This document shows positions 1 through 7,629 of a stretch of 55,150 nt of DNA, piece by piece. The notes below the pieces were generated by a model. That model was given only the letters and a program-made list of their open reading frames with translations, did no database searches and had not been told where the DNA came from. Each line of letters opens with the position of its first letter. The first letter of the stretch is position 1. The position numbers and the translations under genes were made by a program. This stretch comes from Achromobacter pulmonis (GTDB lineage Bacteria; Pseudomonadota; Gammaproteobacteria; Burkholderiales; Burkholderiaceae_B), in NCBI RefSeq assembly GCF_002885955.2, contig NZ_POQS01000003.1:205751-260900 (forward strand). Direction: 5' to 3'.

Positions 1-1
1 G

Positions 2-475
2 GTGGCCACCACCAAGGCCCAGCGCAAGCTGTTCTTCAACCTGCGCAGCATGCGGCCCGACGGCCAGACGCTGGACCCCGAGCAGGTCGATCACATCGCG
101 CGCGAGCTGAACGTGCGCCGCGAAGACGTGAGCGAAATGGAAGTGCGCCTGTCCGGGCGCGACATGTCGCTGGAAAACCAGGACGACGACGATGAGAGCT
201 ACGCGCCCATCGCCTATCTGTCCGACGACGGCCGCCAGGAACCCACGCGGGTCCTGGAGCGCGCCGCGCGCGACCGGCTGCAGGGCAGCGGGCTGAGCGA
301 CGCGCTGGAAGCGCTGGACCCGCGTTCGCGCCGCATCGTCGAGGCGCGCTGGCTGCAGGACGACGGCGGCGCCACGCTGCACGAACTGGCCCAGGAATTC
401 GGCGTCTCGGCCGAACGCATCCGCCAGATCGAGGCCGCCGCCCTCAAGAAAATGCGCGGCAATCTCCAGGCCTGA
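2..475 (+). CDS. rpoH: RNA polymerase sigma-32 factor RpoH, C-terminal part (5' end outside window)
   Basis: Heat-shock sigma factor that directs core RNA polymerase to chaperone and protease promoters. The 157 visible residues begin inside the protein: the first codons read V-A-T-T-K-A-Q-R-K-L-F-F-N-L-R, which is the RpoH box (QRKLFFNLR) specific to sigma-32. It is followed by the region 3 segment, an acidic linker (DDDDE near residue 60) and a region 4.2 helix-turn-helix (TLHELAQEFGVSAERIRQIE) near the C-terminus. E. coli RpoH has 284 residues, so a little under half is missing upstream. The GTG at the edge is therefore an internal valine codon, not a start. A strong terminator follows 25 bases after the stop codon. 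Identification is secure. Confidence 0.95.
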   Translation: MATTKAQRKLFFNLRSMRPDGQTLDPEQVDHIARELNVRREDVSEMEVRLSGRDMSLENQDDDDESYAPIAYLSDDGRQEPTRVLERAARDRLQGSGLSDALEALDPRSRRIVEARWLQDDGGATLHELAQEFGVSAERIRQIEAAALKKMRGNLQA

Positions 476-500
476 CACGCCTGCCGCCCGCCCATGCAAA

Positions 501-530
501 AGGCCGCTTTCGAGCGGCCTTCGTCTTTTG
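501..530 (+). terminator. Rho-independent terminator of rpoH
   Basis: A perfect 8-bp stem (AGGCCGCT / AGCGGCCT) closed by a TTCG tetraloop at 509-512 and followed by TCGTCTTTT. It lies 25 bases after the rpoH stop codon. It separates rpoH from the insertion sequence and the candidate small RNA downstream. Confidence 0.85.
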
Positions 531-594
531 CTGCGCGCTTGGCGGCCGTTACATGAATTGATACAAATTCACCCGGAATTTTTGCGCCGCGCCA

Positions 595-621
595 GAAACT
601 TAATGCGGGCCGCGCCGACTA
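595..621 (+). promoter_or_regulatory. Possible sigma-E-like promoter cut by the insertion sequence
   Basis: GAAACTT at 595-601 resembles the sigma-E -35 element GGAACTT. If the insertion sequence and one copy of its TA target are removed, ACTAA follows after 16 bases, close to the sigma-E -10 element TCTAA/TCTGA. In the present sequence the element enters exactly at that TA (620-621), so the -10-like bases are divided between the two sides of the insertion. This is a visual match to a short consensus. It is offered only because the hairpin RNA candidate begins about 30 bases after the split point. Confidence 0.25.
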
Positions 622-1447
622 GGGCGTGTTAACACTAATTGCGTTCTGATAGATCAGATGTGAAAGTGCAGGCATGGAGATCACCCCCGAGCAATTCAAA
701 CGCATCGAACACTGCTTGCCAGTGCAGCGTGGCAACGTCAGGCTGAGCAATCTGCAAGTGGTCAATGCCATGCTGTATGTGGCCGAACACGGCTGCAAGT
801 GGCGCGGGCTGCCCAATCGGTTCGGCAATTGGCACACGATCTACACGCGCATGCGCCGCTGGACCAAAGCAGGTGTGCTGGACAAGATGTTCGAGGAGCT
901 GCAGCGCGAGCAGCTGGTGCGCGTGAAGATCGAGGTGGTTTCGTTGGACTCCACGAGTATCAAGGTGCATCCCGATGGAACTGGCGCTCTAAAAAAAACG
1001 GCCCACAGGCCATCGGCAAGTCCCGAGGCGGATGGAACACCAAGATTCATATGGTTGCCGCGGATGCTCGAACGGCCGTGACGTTCTGCCTGTCGCCTGG
1101 ACAGGCCCACGATGCCCCCGAGGGAAGGCGCCTGCTGCAAAGCCTTGGGCCTGCAAGCCGCCCAATTAACCTGCTCATGGATCGGGCGTACGAGGGCAAC
1201 GAGACGCGCCAACTGGCCCTTGATCTGGGGTTCATCCCAGTAGTGCCACCGGTGAGGACCCGGATCGAGCCTTGGGAATACGACCGGGTGATGTACAAGC
1301 GCCGCAACGAGGTCGAGAGGCTGTTTCGGCGACTGAAGGGCTACCGTCGAATTTTCTCTCGGTTCGAGAAGCTCGATGCAATGTACCTGGGCTTCCTCAG
1401 CTTTGTGCTGGTGGCTGATGGTCTTCGCGGTTTGTGTTAACAGGCCC
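622..1447 (+). mobile_element. IS5-family insertion sequence, 826 bp, apparently intact
   Basis: Terminal inverted repeats are GGGCGTGTTAACAC (622-635) and, at the other end, the complement of GGGCCTGTTAACAC (1434-1447), matching at 13 of 14 positions. The element is flanked by a 2-bp TA target duplication (620-621 and 1448-1449), as in the IS427 group of the IS5 family. It carries one transposase in two overlapping frames, and the transposase stop codon lies inside the right repeat. It sits between the rpoH terminator and a candidate small RNA and does not interrupt a protein gene. The clean ends and duplication suggest a fairly recent insertion. Confidence 0.92.
674..1440 (+). CDS. IS5-family transposase, two frames joined by -1 frameshift
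   Basis: DDE transposase of the IS427 type, made as one protein of about 255 residues by ribosomal slippage. The first frame (674-1081) contains the N-terminal DUF4096-like domain (LSNLQVVNAMLYVAEHGCKWRGLP) and the first catalytic Asp in VVSLDSTSIKVH. The second frame supplies the second Asp (LLMDRAYEGNETR) and the catalytic Glu in YKRRNEVERLFRRLKGY. The two frames overlap around a run of eight A at 991-998. A -1 slip there joins ...GALKK to NGPQAIGKSRGG, which restores the family sequence. This arrangement is the normal expression mechanism in the group and is not evidence of decay. The second frame also has an upstream in-frame start, but its first part is a shadow of the first frame. Confidence 0.88.
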
Positions 1448-1455
1448 TAACTTCA

Positions 1456-1573
1456 TGTAGACCGCGAACTCCGGTTGGCTGTCTAGTCGTCCGTCTCGGC
1501 TTCTCCTCTTTCCCCTCCCCTATGAGACGGATGTTTGCGGGGCACCAATAATTAACTTGGTGCCCCGTTTTTT
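1456..1573 (+). ncRNA. Candidate small RNA with a CU-rich anti-Shine-Dalgarno-like loop
   Basis: This stretch has no open frame but has two strong consecutive hairpins. The first has a 10-bp stem, CGTCCGTCTC at 1488-1497 and GAGACGGATG at 1524-1533 with one G-U pair. Its 26-base loop (1498-1523) is almost all C and T and contains CTCC and CCCTCCCC, which are complementary to Shine-Dalgarno sequences. The second hairpin is the terminator at 1539-1573. A hairpin exposing CU-rich bases followed by a Rho-independent terminator is the architecture of several trans-acting sRNAs that mask ribosome binding sites. The 5' end is a guess. The insertion sequence ends only 9 bases before the proposed start. 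Confidence 0.45.
1539..1573 (+). terminator. Strong Rho-independent terminator reading rightward
   Basis: Perfect 10-bp stem GGGGCACCAA (1539-1548) / TTGGTGCCCC (1557-1566), 8-base loop, then GTTTTTT. The T tract follows only on the plus strand, so it terminates rightward transcription and is not the terminator of the minus-strand cpdA, which ends at 1578. No plus-strand protein gene precedes it, which supports an RNA gene upstream. Confidence 0.8.
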
Positions 1574-1577
1574 ATGC

Positions 1578-2417
1578 CTAGGCCGCCTGCACCTTGTCCG
1601 ACGCCGCCAGCGCCGGACGCCACAACGCGTCCTGCACCCGCCGCACGCCGGTCGCCAGCGATCCGTCCTGGTACAGCTTGATCCAGCGATACCCCGGCGC
1701 CATGTTGTCCACCACGTGCTGCCCGTCGCGGATGCTGAACTGGAAGCACGTGGACGGCGTGGCCAGCATGCGCAGGTTGTGGCGGCGGCGGTCGAAGTCG
1801 TGGTGCACGTGTCCCCACAGCAGCACGCGGGCCTGCGGCCAGCGGGCCAGCAGCTTGAACAGCGCCTGCGGGTTGTCGATCATCATCGTGTCGTGCCAGT
1901 GGCTGTCGATCTGCATGGGGTTGTGGTGCATCGCGACCAGCGTGTGGCGCCCGGGCGCTTCGGCCAGGGCCGCCTCCAGCAGATCCAGCTGGCTGGCGGG
2001 CAGGTGGCCCGCGTCGGAGCCGGGCACCGTGGTGTCCAGCGTCACGACGCGCCAGGCGCCCACGTCGGTGACCGGCTCGGACCATTGCGCCAGTTCCTCG
2101 CGCATCACGGCAGGCAGGTCATGGTTGCCCGGCAGGCAGCGGATGGTGGCGCGGTCCAGCGCCGGCGCCTCGGACAGGATGGAGGCAAAGCGGCGGTAGG
2201 CCGCCGCCGCGCCGTCCTGGGACAGGTCGCCGGTGGCCAGCAGCAGGTCGGGATGGCGGCCGTCGGCCTCGATCTGGCGCAGCACGGCGCGCAGGCTGGC
2301 GTCGGTGTCGACGCCCAGCATCACGGTGCCGGGCTCGCCGAACAGGTGGCTGTCGGTGAGCTGGACCAGCATGGCGGGCGCGTCGTCGCGCCGGGTCAGG
2401 GCATGGATGCGGGCCAA
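1578..2417 (-). CDS. cpdA: 3',5'-cyclic AMP phosphodiesterase
   Basis: Cytoplasmic class III phosphodiesterase that hydrolyses cAMP to 5'-AMP. The 279-residue protein has the complete calcineurin-like metal-binding set: TDSHLF (D22, H24), GDLSQD (D64), GNHD (98-100), MHHNP (H164/H165) and GHVHHD (H203, H205), which coordinate the two-metal centre. Its length matches E. coli CpdA (about 275). Start choice: the ATG opens the protein just before the first metallophosphoesterase strand, with no better upstream start. It is divergent from an antiporter gene whose product ends in a cyclic-nucleotide-binding domain, so both neighbours may concern cAMP. The specific cAMP assignment rests on the family pattern; a broader phosphodiesterase role is possible. 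Confidence 0.85.
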   Translation of the reverse strand: MARIHALTRRDDAPAMLVQLTDSHLFGEPGTVMLGVDTDASLRAVLRQIEADGRHPDLLLATGDLSQDGAAAAYRRFASILSEAPALDRATIRCLPGNHDLPAVMREELAQWSEPVTDVGAWRVVTLDTTVPGSDAGHLPASQLDLLEAALAEAPGRHTLVAMHHNPMQIDSHWHDTMMIDNPQALFKLLARWPQARVLLWGHVHHDFDRRRHNLRMLATPSTCFQFSIRDGQHVVDNMAPGYRWIKLYQDGSLATGVRRVQDALWRPALAASDKVQAA

Positions 2418-2606
2418 GTGCCGCTCCTGAAAAGTTGAAGCGATTCCACATTACCCAAAAAACGCGTCGCCACGCGTATCGCGCTTGCGTATTGGGGTAA
2501 CCAAACGTGCATTCTCTACGATTCTCTACAGTTCGCCGCCCGGACTTGGGGAAAAAAGCCGCTATTCTTGTGAAATTTCTCCCTAGCCTCAGACGCGGCG
2601 CTATCC

Positions 2607-5258
2607 ATGGATGTCGGTTTTCTCGTATTCGGCCTGGCCGGTTTGCTCACGCTGGTCTGCTTCATGCCGCCTTTGGCCGGCCGCCTCAAGCTGCCGTACT
2701 CGGTGCTGCTGGCCATCGTCGGCTGTCTGCTGGGCATCATCGTGCACCTGCACGGCTGGGCGCCGCGCTGGATCGGCGATTTCCTGGATTCGCTGGAACG
2801 CTTCGAGATCTCGTCGGAAACCTTCCTGATGGTGTTCCTGCCGGTGCTGCTGTTCGAGACCGCGCTGTCGATGAACGTGCGGCGCCTGATGGACGACATC
2901 GGCCCCATCCTGATGATGGCCATCGTGGCCGTGGTGGTGTGCACCGTGGCCGTCGGGGTGGCGCTGGACGCCGTGTCGTCCTATGGCCTGGTGGTCTGCC
3001 TGCTGCTGGGCGCCATCGTGGCCACGACCGACCCGGTGGCGGTGGTGGGCATTTTCCGCGAAGTGGGCGCGCCCAAGCGCCTGACCACGCTGGTCGAGGG
3101 CGAAAGCCTGTTCAACGACGCGGCCTCCATCGCCTTGTACTCGGTGCTGCTGGCGGTGCTGGGCGGCCACGGCGAACTGACCGTGAGCGGCATTTTCAAC
3201 GACTTCATCGTGCACTTCCTGGGCGGCGGCCTGGCCGGCTACGCGATGGGGCGGCTGGCCTGCTTCCTGTTCGCGTGGCTGCGCGGCTTTCCCACCGCCG
3301 AAATCACGCTGACGCTGACGCTGGCCTATCTGTCCTTCTTCATTTCCGAGCACTACCTGAACGTCTCGGGCGTGGTCGCCACGGTGATCGCCGGCCTGGT
3401 GGTCGGCTCCACCGGCCGCACCCGCATGTCGCCCACCACGTTCGAATACCTGTCCAGCGCCTGGGGACAGTTCGGGTTCTGGGCCAATTCGCTGATCTTC
3501 CTGTTCGCGGCCATGCTGATCCCGAAGCTGATGGCGGCGGCCGACTGGCAGGAACTGCTGCTGGTGGTGGTGCTGTTCGTGACCACGCTGGCGGCGCGCG
3601 CCATCGTGGTGTTCGGCCTGCTGCCGTTGCTGGGCCTGACCCGGCTGGGCACCAAGGTCAGCAGGCCGTACAAGGTGGTGATGCTGTGGGGCGGCCTGCG
3701 CGGCGCCGTCTCGCTGGCGCTGGCGCTGGCCGTCACCGAACAGACCGGCGTGCCCGAAGAGGCGCGCCAGTTCATCGCGGTCGCCACCACCAGCTTCGTG
3801 CTGCTCACGCTGTTCGTCAACGGCATCAGCCTGCGTCCGCTGATCCGCGCGCTGGGCCTGAACCAGCTTTCGCCGGTGGAGCGCACCATCCGCAACCAGG
3901 CCCTGGCCGTGGCGTTGGAAGACCTGCAGGGCAAGACGGAAGAGGTCGCGCGCAGCGAGCACATCGGCGCCGAGGTGCGCGACCGCATCCGCGCGGTGTT
4001 CGACGCCAGCCTGACCAGCGTGCACGACGGCCAGGTCGGCCAGATGAGCGACGAGCAGCGCGTGGCGGTGGGCCTGGCCATCGTGGCGCAGCGCGAAGAG
4101 GAAATGTTCTTCGACATCCTGAAGGCGCAGATCGTGGACTGGCGCATGGCCGAGGCGCTGCTGGCGCGGGCCGAGCGGCTGGAGGACGCGATCCGGCAGG
4201 GCGGCGTCGCGGGCTTCGAGCGCGGGATCGTCGACGACGTGCGCTATTCGCCCGGTTTCCGGCTGGCGCTGCGGCTGCACTACGTGTTCGGCTTCCAGAG
4301 CTGGCTGGCGCGCGAACTGGCCCAGCGGTTCGCCAATCTGATGAGCAAGCGGTCGGTCGCGCAGCGCCTGATCGCGTTCGCGCGCGAACAGATCACGCCG
4401 CTGCTGGGCGAAGAGGCCACCGCGCGCATCGTGTCCCTGCACCAGCGCCGCCTGGACCTGATCGAAAACGCCATACAGGCGCTGAATCTGCAATATCCGT
4501 CCTACGCGCAATGGCTGCAGGAAAGCTATCTGGGCCGCGTGGCGCGCGAAATGGAGCGCATCCGCTACCGAGACATGCTGGAGCAGTTCCTGATCAGCGG
4601 CGAGGTGTACGCCGACCTGATGGCGCAGTTGAAGAGCCGCTGGGCCCATATCGACCGCCATCCGCCGCTGGACATCGAAATGAGCGCGGCCGAGCTGATC
4701 AAGCGCGTGCCGCTGTTCGAGGGGCTGTCGGCCGATTCGCTGCGCGCCATCAGCAAGCTGCTCAAGCCGCGGCTGTCGCTGCCGGACCAGCGCGTGCTCA
4801 CCAAGGGCCGGCACGGCGGCGAAATGTGCTTCGTGGCCTCCGGGGCCGTGGCCGTGCACCTGCCGGACAACACCCTGATCGAACTGGGCAGCGGCGAATT
4901 CTTCGGCGAACTGGGGCTGCTGGGCGAGCAGCAGATCGAGCCCGACGTGACCTCGCTGGGCTACAGCAAGCTGCTCATGCTGTCGTCGCGGGATTTCCAC
5001 GCGCTGCTGGCGCGCGACGAGAACCTGCGCGAGCGCATCCAGCTGGTGGCCAAGCAGCGCCTGCGCGCCATCGAGGTGTGGAAGCAGTTCTCGCAGGCCA
5101 ATGCCGCGGCCGCACCGGCGCCCGCGCCGGCCTCCGCGCCCAGCCCGGCCCAGGCCGCGGAAGCCGCCGAGGCCGCGGGCGCAACCCCGCCCGCCGGCGA
5201 GGCGCCGCAAGCCGATCCGCCGCCCGCGGGCATGCTGGACGCGGCGCGTCCGGGCTGA
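2607..5258 (+). CDS. CPA1-type cation:proton antiporter with C-terminal cyclic-nucleotide-binding domain
   Basis: Inner-membrane antiporter, 883 residues. The first 400 or so residues form about a dozen membrane segments and include the CPA1/NhaP core: GAIVATTDPVAVVGIFREVGAPKRL and VEGESLFNDAASIALY, where the paired Asp residues bind the cation. A long helical cytoplasmic part follows. Residues near 695-825 (VPLFEGLSADSLRAI to LRERIQLVAKQRLRA) read as a cNMP-binding (Crp-like) domain, including GEFFGELGLLG, the phosphate-binding cassette type motif. The tail (about 50 residues) is Ala/Pro-rich and low-complexity. The ATG at 2607 fits the first membrane segment, although its ribosome site is weak. 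The domain layout resembles SOS1/NhaP-like antiporters with sensory tails. The substrate ion (Na+ or K+) cannot be told from sequence. Confidence 0.85.
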   Translation: MDVGFLVFGLAGLLTLVCFMPPLAGRLKLPYSVLLAIVGCLLGIIVHLHGWAPRWIGDFLDSLERFEISSETFLMVFLPVLLFETALSMNVRRLMDDIGPILMMAIVAVVVCTVAVGVALDAVSSYGLVVCLLLGAIVATTDPVAVVGIFREVGAPKRLTTLVEGESLFNDAASIALYSVLLAVLGGHGELTVSGIFNDFIVHFLGGGLAGYAMGRLACFLFAWLRGFPTAEITLTLTLAYLSFFISEHYLNVSGVVATVIAGLVVGSTGRTRMSPTTFEYLSSAWGQFGFWANSLIFLFAAMLIPKLMAAADWQELLLVVVLFVTTLAARAIVVFGLLPLLGLTRLGTKVSRPYKVVMLWGGLRGAVSLALALAVTEQTGVPEEARQFIAVATTSFVLLTLFVNGISLRPLIRALGLNQLSPVERTIRNQALAVALEDLQGKTEEVARSEHIGAEVRDRIRAVFDASLTSVHDGQVGQMSDEQRVAVGLAIVAQREEEMFFDILKAQIVDWRMAEALLARAERLEDAIRQGGVAGFERGIVDDVRYSPGFRLALRLHYVFGFQSWLARELAQRFANLMSKRSVAQRLIAFAREQITPLLGEEATARIVSLHQRRLDLIENAIQALNLQYPSYAQWLQESYLGRVAREMERIRYRDMLEQFLISGEVYADLMAQLKSRWAHIDRHPPLDIEMSAAELIKRVPLFEGLSADSLRAISKLLKPRLSLPDQRVLTKGRHGGEMCFVASGAVAVHLPDNTLIELGSGEFFGELGLLGEQQIEPDVTSLGYSKLLMLSSRDFHALLARDENLRERIQLVAKQRLRAIEVWKQFSQANAAAAPAPAPASAPSPAQAAEAAEAAGATPPAGEAPQADPPPAGMLDAARPG

Positions 5259-5264
5259 CGGGCC

Positions 5265-6077
5265 TCAGGCCGGGATTTCGCCGGCCGCGCGGCGCTGCAT
5301 GATGTCTTCGACGATCACCAGCGCCGCTTCCAGCGTGAATTCGCCCTCGGCGATGCGGCGCAGCACCGTGGCCACGTCCAGCGTGGCGATCTCCATGACT
5401 TCGCCGTCGCGGTTGGCGGGCCGGGCGTCGGCTTCCAGCACGCAGGTGCTGGTCAGCACGTCCTCGACCTGATAGCCCTCGGGCAGGCGCCGATGGATGC
5501 GCAAGATGGTGCGCAGCGGCGTGCGACGCGCCAGGTCGGGCTCGTCCAGCCCGGCTTCCTCGCCGCATTCGCGCACCAGCGCCAGTTCCAGGTCCTCGCG
5601 GCTGCCGGCCAGGCCGCCCACCAACGTATCCCACATGCCGGGATCGGTGGATTTGCTGAGCGAGCGGCGCGCGACCCACAGGCGGCCGTCGGGCGTCCAC
5701 GCGTTCAGGTGCACGGCCTTGGTGAGCAGGCCCAGGGGGCGCACCGCGGCGCGTTCGATCACGCCCAGGGCAGTGTCGCCGTCCATGACGTCCAGCAATT
5801 CGTCGCGCCAGCCGCGCAGGCAGTTGGCTTGGCGCAACAGTTGCGCGGCCCGTTCGAGCACGCCATCCAGTTGCGCGCCCGGCTCCAGGCCCGCGCCGAT
5901 GCGCAGGGTCTCGCCGTCGGCGTCGATATCGGCCGCGCCGCGCAGCGCGTCGCACGCCGCGTGCGTGGCCCAGCCGCAGCGGCGCCCCGCTATATATAAA
6001 GCGCGCGCGCCGTCGGGAGCGGGCTCCTGGGCGCGTGCGCAAAGGGCGGCGTACAGATCGGGCAACTGTTGTGGCAT
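5265..6077 (-). CDS. Nudix hydrolase with N-terminal DUF4743-like domain
   Basis: A 270-residue protein whose C-terminal half is a Nudix domain with a perfect Nudix box at residues 155-177 (G-x5-E-x7-R-E-C-G-E-E-x-G-L). The N-terminal ~120 residues lack that motif and resemble DUF4743, which precedes Nudix domains in plant Nudix20/24 and fungal thiamine-related enzymes. Members of that group hydrolyse damaged or oxidised thiamine diphosphate, so a thiamine-diphosphate clean-up role is a reasonable inference. The gene ends a few bases from the convergent antiporter gene. Its upstream side faces the cytochrome oxidase promoter region. Its membership of the Nudix superfamily is certain; the substrate is not. 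Confidence 0.85.
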   Translation of the reverse strand: MPQQLPDLYAALCARAQEPAPDGARALYIAGRRCGWATHAACDALRGAADIDADGETLRIGAGLEPGAQLDGVLERAAQLLRQANCLRGWRDELLDVMDGDTALGVIERAAVRPLGLLTKAVHLNAWTPDGRLWVARRSLSKSTDPGMWDTLVGGLAGSREDLELALVRECGEEAGLDEPDLARRTPLRTILRIHRRLPEGYQVEDVLTSTCVLEADARPANRDGEVMEIATLDVATVLRRIAEGEFTLEAALVIVEDIMQRRAAGEIPA

Positions 6078-6189
6078 CGGGGAATCGTGGTGTTGATGTT
6101 ACCGACGATTTTATGCCAGCCTGTTTTCAGCCCCAGGTCAAGAGGGCGAGGCCAAATGGGGGCGGCGCCTACGAATTCAAGGGCGCTAA

Positions 6190-6218
6190 CTTACATCTGT
6201 TTGCGCGTCCGCTATAAT
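6190..6218 (+). promoter_or_regulatory. Sigma-70 promoter of the cytochrome oxidase cluster
   Basis: CTTACA (6190-6195), 17 bases, then a consensus TATAAT (6213-6218). Transcription would begin near 6225 and leave a leader of about 140 bases before coxB at 6368. The leader contains in-frame codons continuous with coxB from 6233, but no sensible upstream start. Confidence 0.65.
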
Positions 6219-6367
6219 CCGGCAGTTTCTTTGTGATTTCGAGTGGGAACGACAGGGGCCGCTCTATCTCCCTGCCTCGCCCCTGCCATCTAATAATTGC
6301 GTGTTGCCCGTTTCCGGTGACTTCCGCCACTAGAGAACGGACCTACGCGCCGTGTTTCGAGGTAAGC

Positions 6368-7525
6368 ATGAAGAAGTGGAGAGGGATACTGGGGACTTGT
6401 GCGATGCTGATGGCCAGCGTGGCGAGTGCTCAGGTGCAAGACATGCCCGGCGGCCCGAAGGTCAACCAGCTGAACCTGCATGAGGGCGTGACGTCGATTT
6501 CGCGCGACATCATGTGGCTGCACTGGATGCTGCTCACGATCTGTATCGTGATCTTCATCGGTGTGTTCGGGGTGATGTTCTATTCCATCTGGGCGCACCG
6601 CAAGTCGCGCGGCCACAAGGCCGCCACCTTCCACGAACACCTCGGCGTCGAAGTCGCATGGACGGTCATCCCGTTCATCATCGTCATCGCCATGGCGCTG
6701 CCGGCCACCAAGACCGTGGTCGCCATGAAGGACACCTCCAGCGCCGATCTCACCGTCAAGGTCACCGGCTATCAATGGAAGTGGGGCTACGAGTACCTCG
6801 ACGGCCCGGCCGCCGGCGTCAAGTTCCTGTCCACCCTGTCGACCCCGCGCGCGCAGATCGAGAACCGCGAGCCCAAGGGCGAGTTCTACCTGATGGAAGT
6901 GGACAATCACCTGGTGGTGCCGGTGAATAAAAAGGTCCGCATCGTCCTGACCGCCGCCGACGTCATCCACTCCTGGATGATTCCGGACTTCGGCGTCAAG
7001 CAGGACGCCATCCCCGGCTTCCTGCGCGATGCCTGGTTCAATGCCGACAAACCCGGCATTTACCGCGGCCAGTGCGCGGAACTCTGCGGCAAGGACCACG
7101 CTTTCATGCCCATCGTCGTGGAAGTTATGGCGCAAGCCGACTACGATAAGTGGGTCGAAGACCAAAAGAAGAAGATGGCGGCGAACGCCGACGATCCCAA
7201 CAAGGAGTGGACGGAAGCCGAACTGGTTGCCCGCGGCGAGAAGGTTTTCGCGGCGAATTGCGTGGCCTGTCACCAGGCCAACGGCAAGGGCATCCCGGGC
7301 AGCTTCCCCCCGCTCGACGGAGACAAGGTTGTTCTGGGGCCGAAGGCCGAACAGATCAACACCGTGCTGAAGGGCAAGCCCGGCACCGCGATGGCGCCGT
7401 TCGGCGGCCAGCTCAACGATGTCGAGATCGCGGCGGTCATCAGCTATACGCGCCATGCCTGGAGCAATGCAGGCAAGGGGCAGGACCCGACGGTTCAGCC
7501 GAAGGACGTGACGGCTGCGCGCTGA
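6368..7525 (+). CDS. coxB: Cytochrome c oxidase subunit II with fused cytochrome c domain
   Basis: Subunit II (CtaC) of the terminal oxidase; it accepts electrons and passes them to the CuA centre. The start at 6368 is chosen because GAGGTAAGC precedes it and the protein then begins with a signal peptide (MKKWRGILGTCAMLMASVASAQ). Two membrane helices lie at about 50-72 and 93-115. The periplasmic cupredoxin domain carries the CuA ligands H201, C236, C240, H244 and M247 (C-AEL-C-GKD-H-AF-M). A C-terminal cytochrome c domain has CVACH at 298-302, so the enzyme is of the caa3-like type common in betaproteobacteria. Total length is 385 residues. It is the first gene of the cluster, followed after 104 bases by ctaD. 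Confidence 0.95.
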   Translation: MKKWRGILGTCAMLMASVASAQVQDMPGGPKVNQLNLHEGVTSISRDIMWLHWMLLTICIVIFIGVFGVMFYSIWAHRKSRGHKAATFHEHLGVEVAWTVIPFIIVIAMALPATKTVVAMKDTSSADLTVKVTGYQWKWGYEYLDGPAAGVKFLSTLSTPRAQIENREPKGEFYLMEVDNHLVVPVNKKVRIVLTAADVIHSWMIPDFGVKQDAIPGFLRDAWFNADKPGIYRGQCAELCGKDHAFMPIVVEVMAQADYDKWVEDQKKKMAANADDPNKEWTEAELVARGEKVFAANCVACHQANGKGIPGSFPPLDGDKVVLGPKAEQINTVLKGKPGTAMAPFGGQLNDVEIAAVISYTRHAWSNAGKGQDPTVQPKDVTAAR

Positions 7526-7581
7526 TCGCGCGCGCCCAGCCACGCCTACGCAGAACCGGTTCCGTTTAGTTAGAGATACCC

Positions 7582-7608
7582 TGCCGGCCCCGTGGATCGG
7601 GCCCGGCA
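7582..7608 (+). promoter_or_regulatory. Stem-loop between coxB and ctaD
   Basis: Near-perfect 11-bp inverted repeat TGCCGGCCCCG / CGGGCCCGGCA with one mismatch and a 5-base loop, immediately upstream of the ctaD ribosome binding site (AGGAAGGAG). There is no T tract, so it is not a simple terminator. It could be a processing or stability element that adjusts the ratio of the two subunits. Confidence 0.45.
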
Positions 7609-7629
7609 CTCAGCAGGAAGGAGTCCATC

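Noticed and set aside
674..1440. Transposase as a pseudogene because of the frame change.
   Set aside because: The change occurs at an A8 run and is the normal programmed -1 frameshift of this IS group; catalytic residues are all present.
6233..6367. Upstream in-frame extension of coxB by 45 codons.
   Set aside because: The extension has no ribosome site and would bury the signal peptide that begins at 6368.
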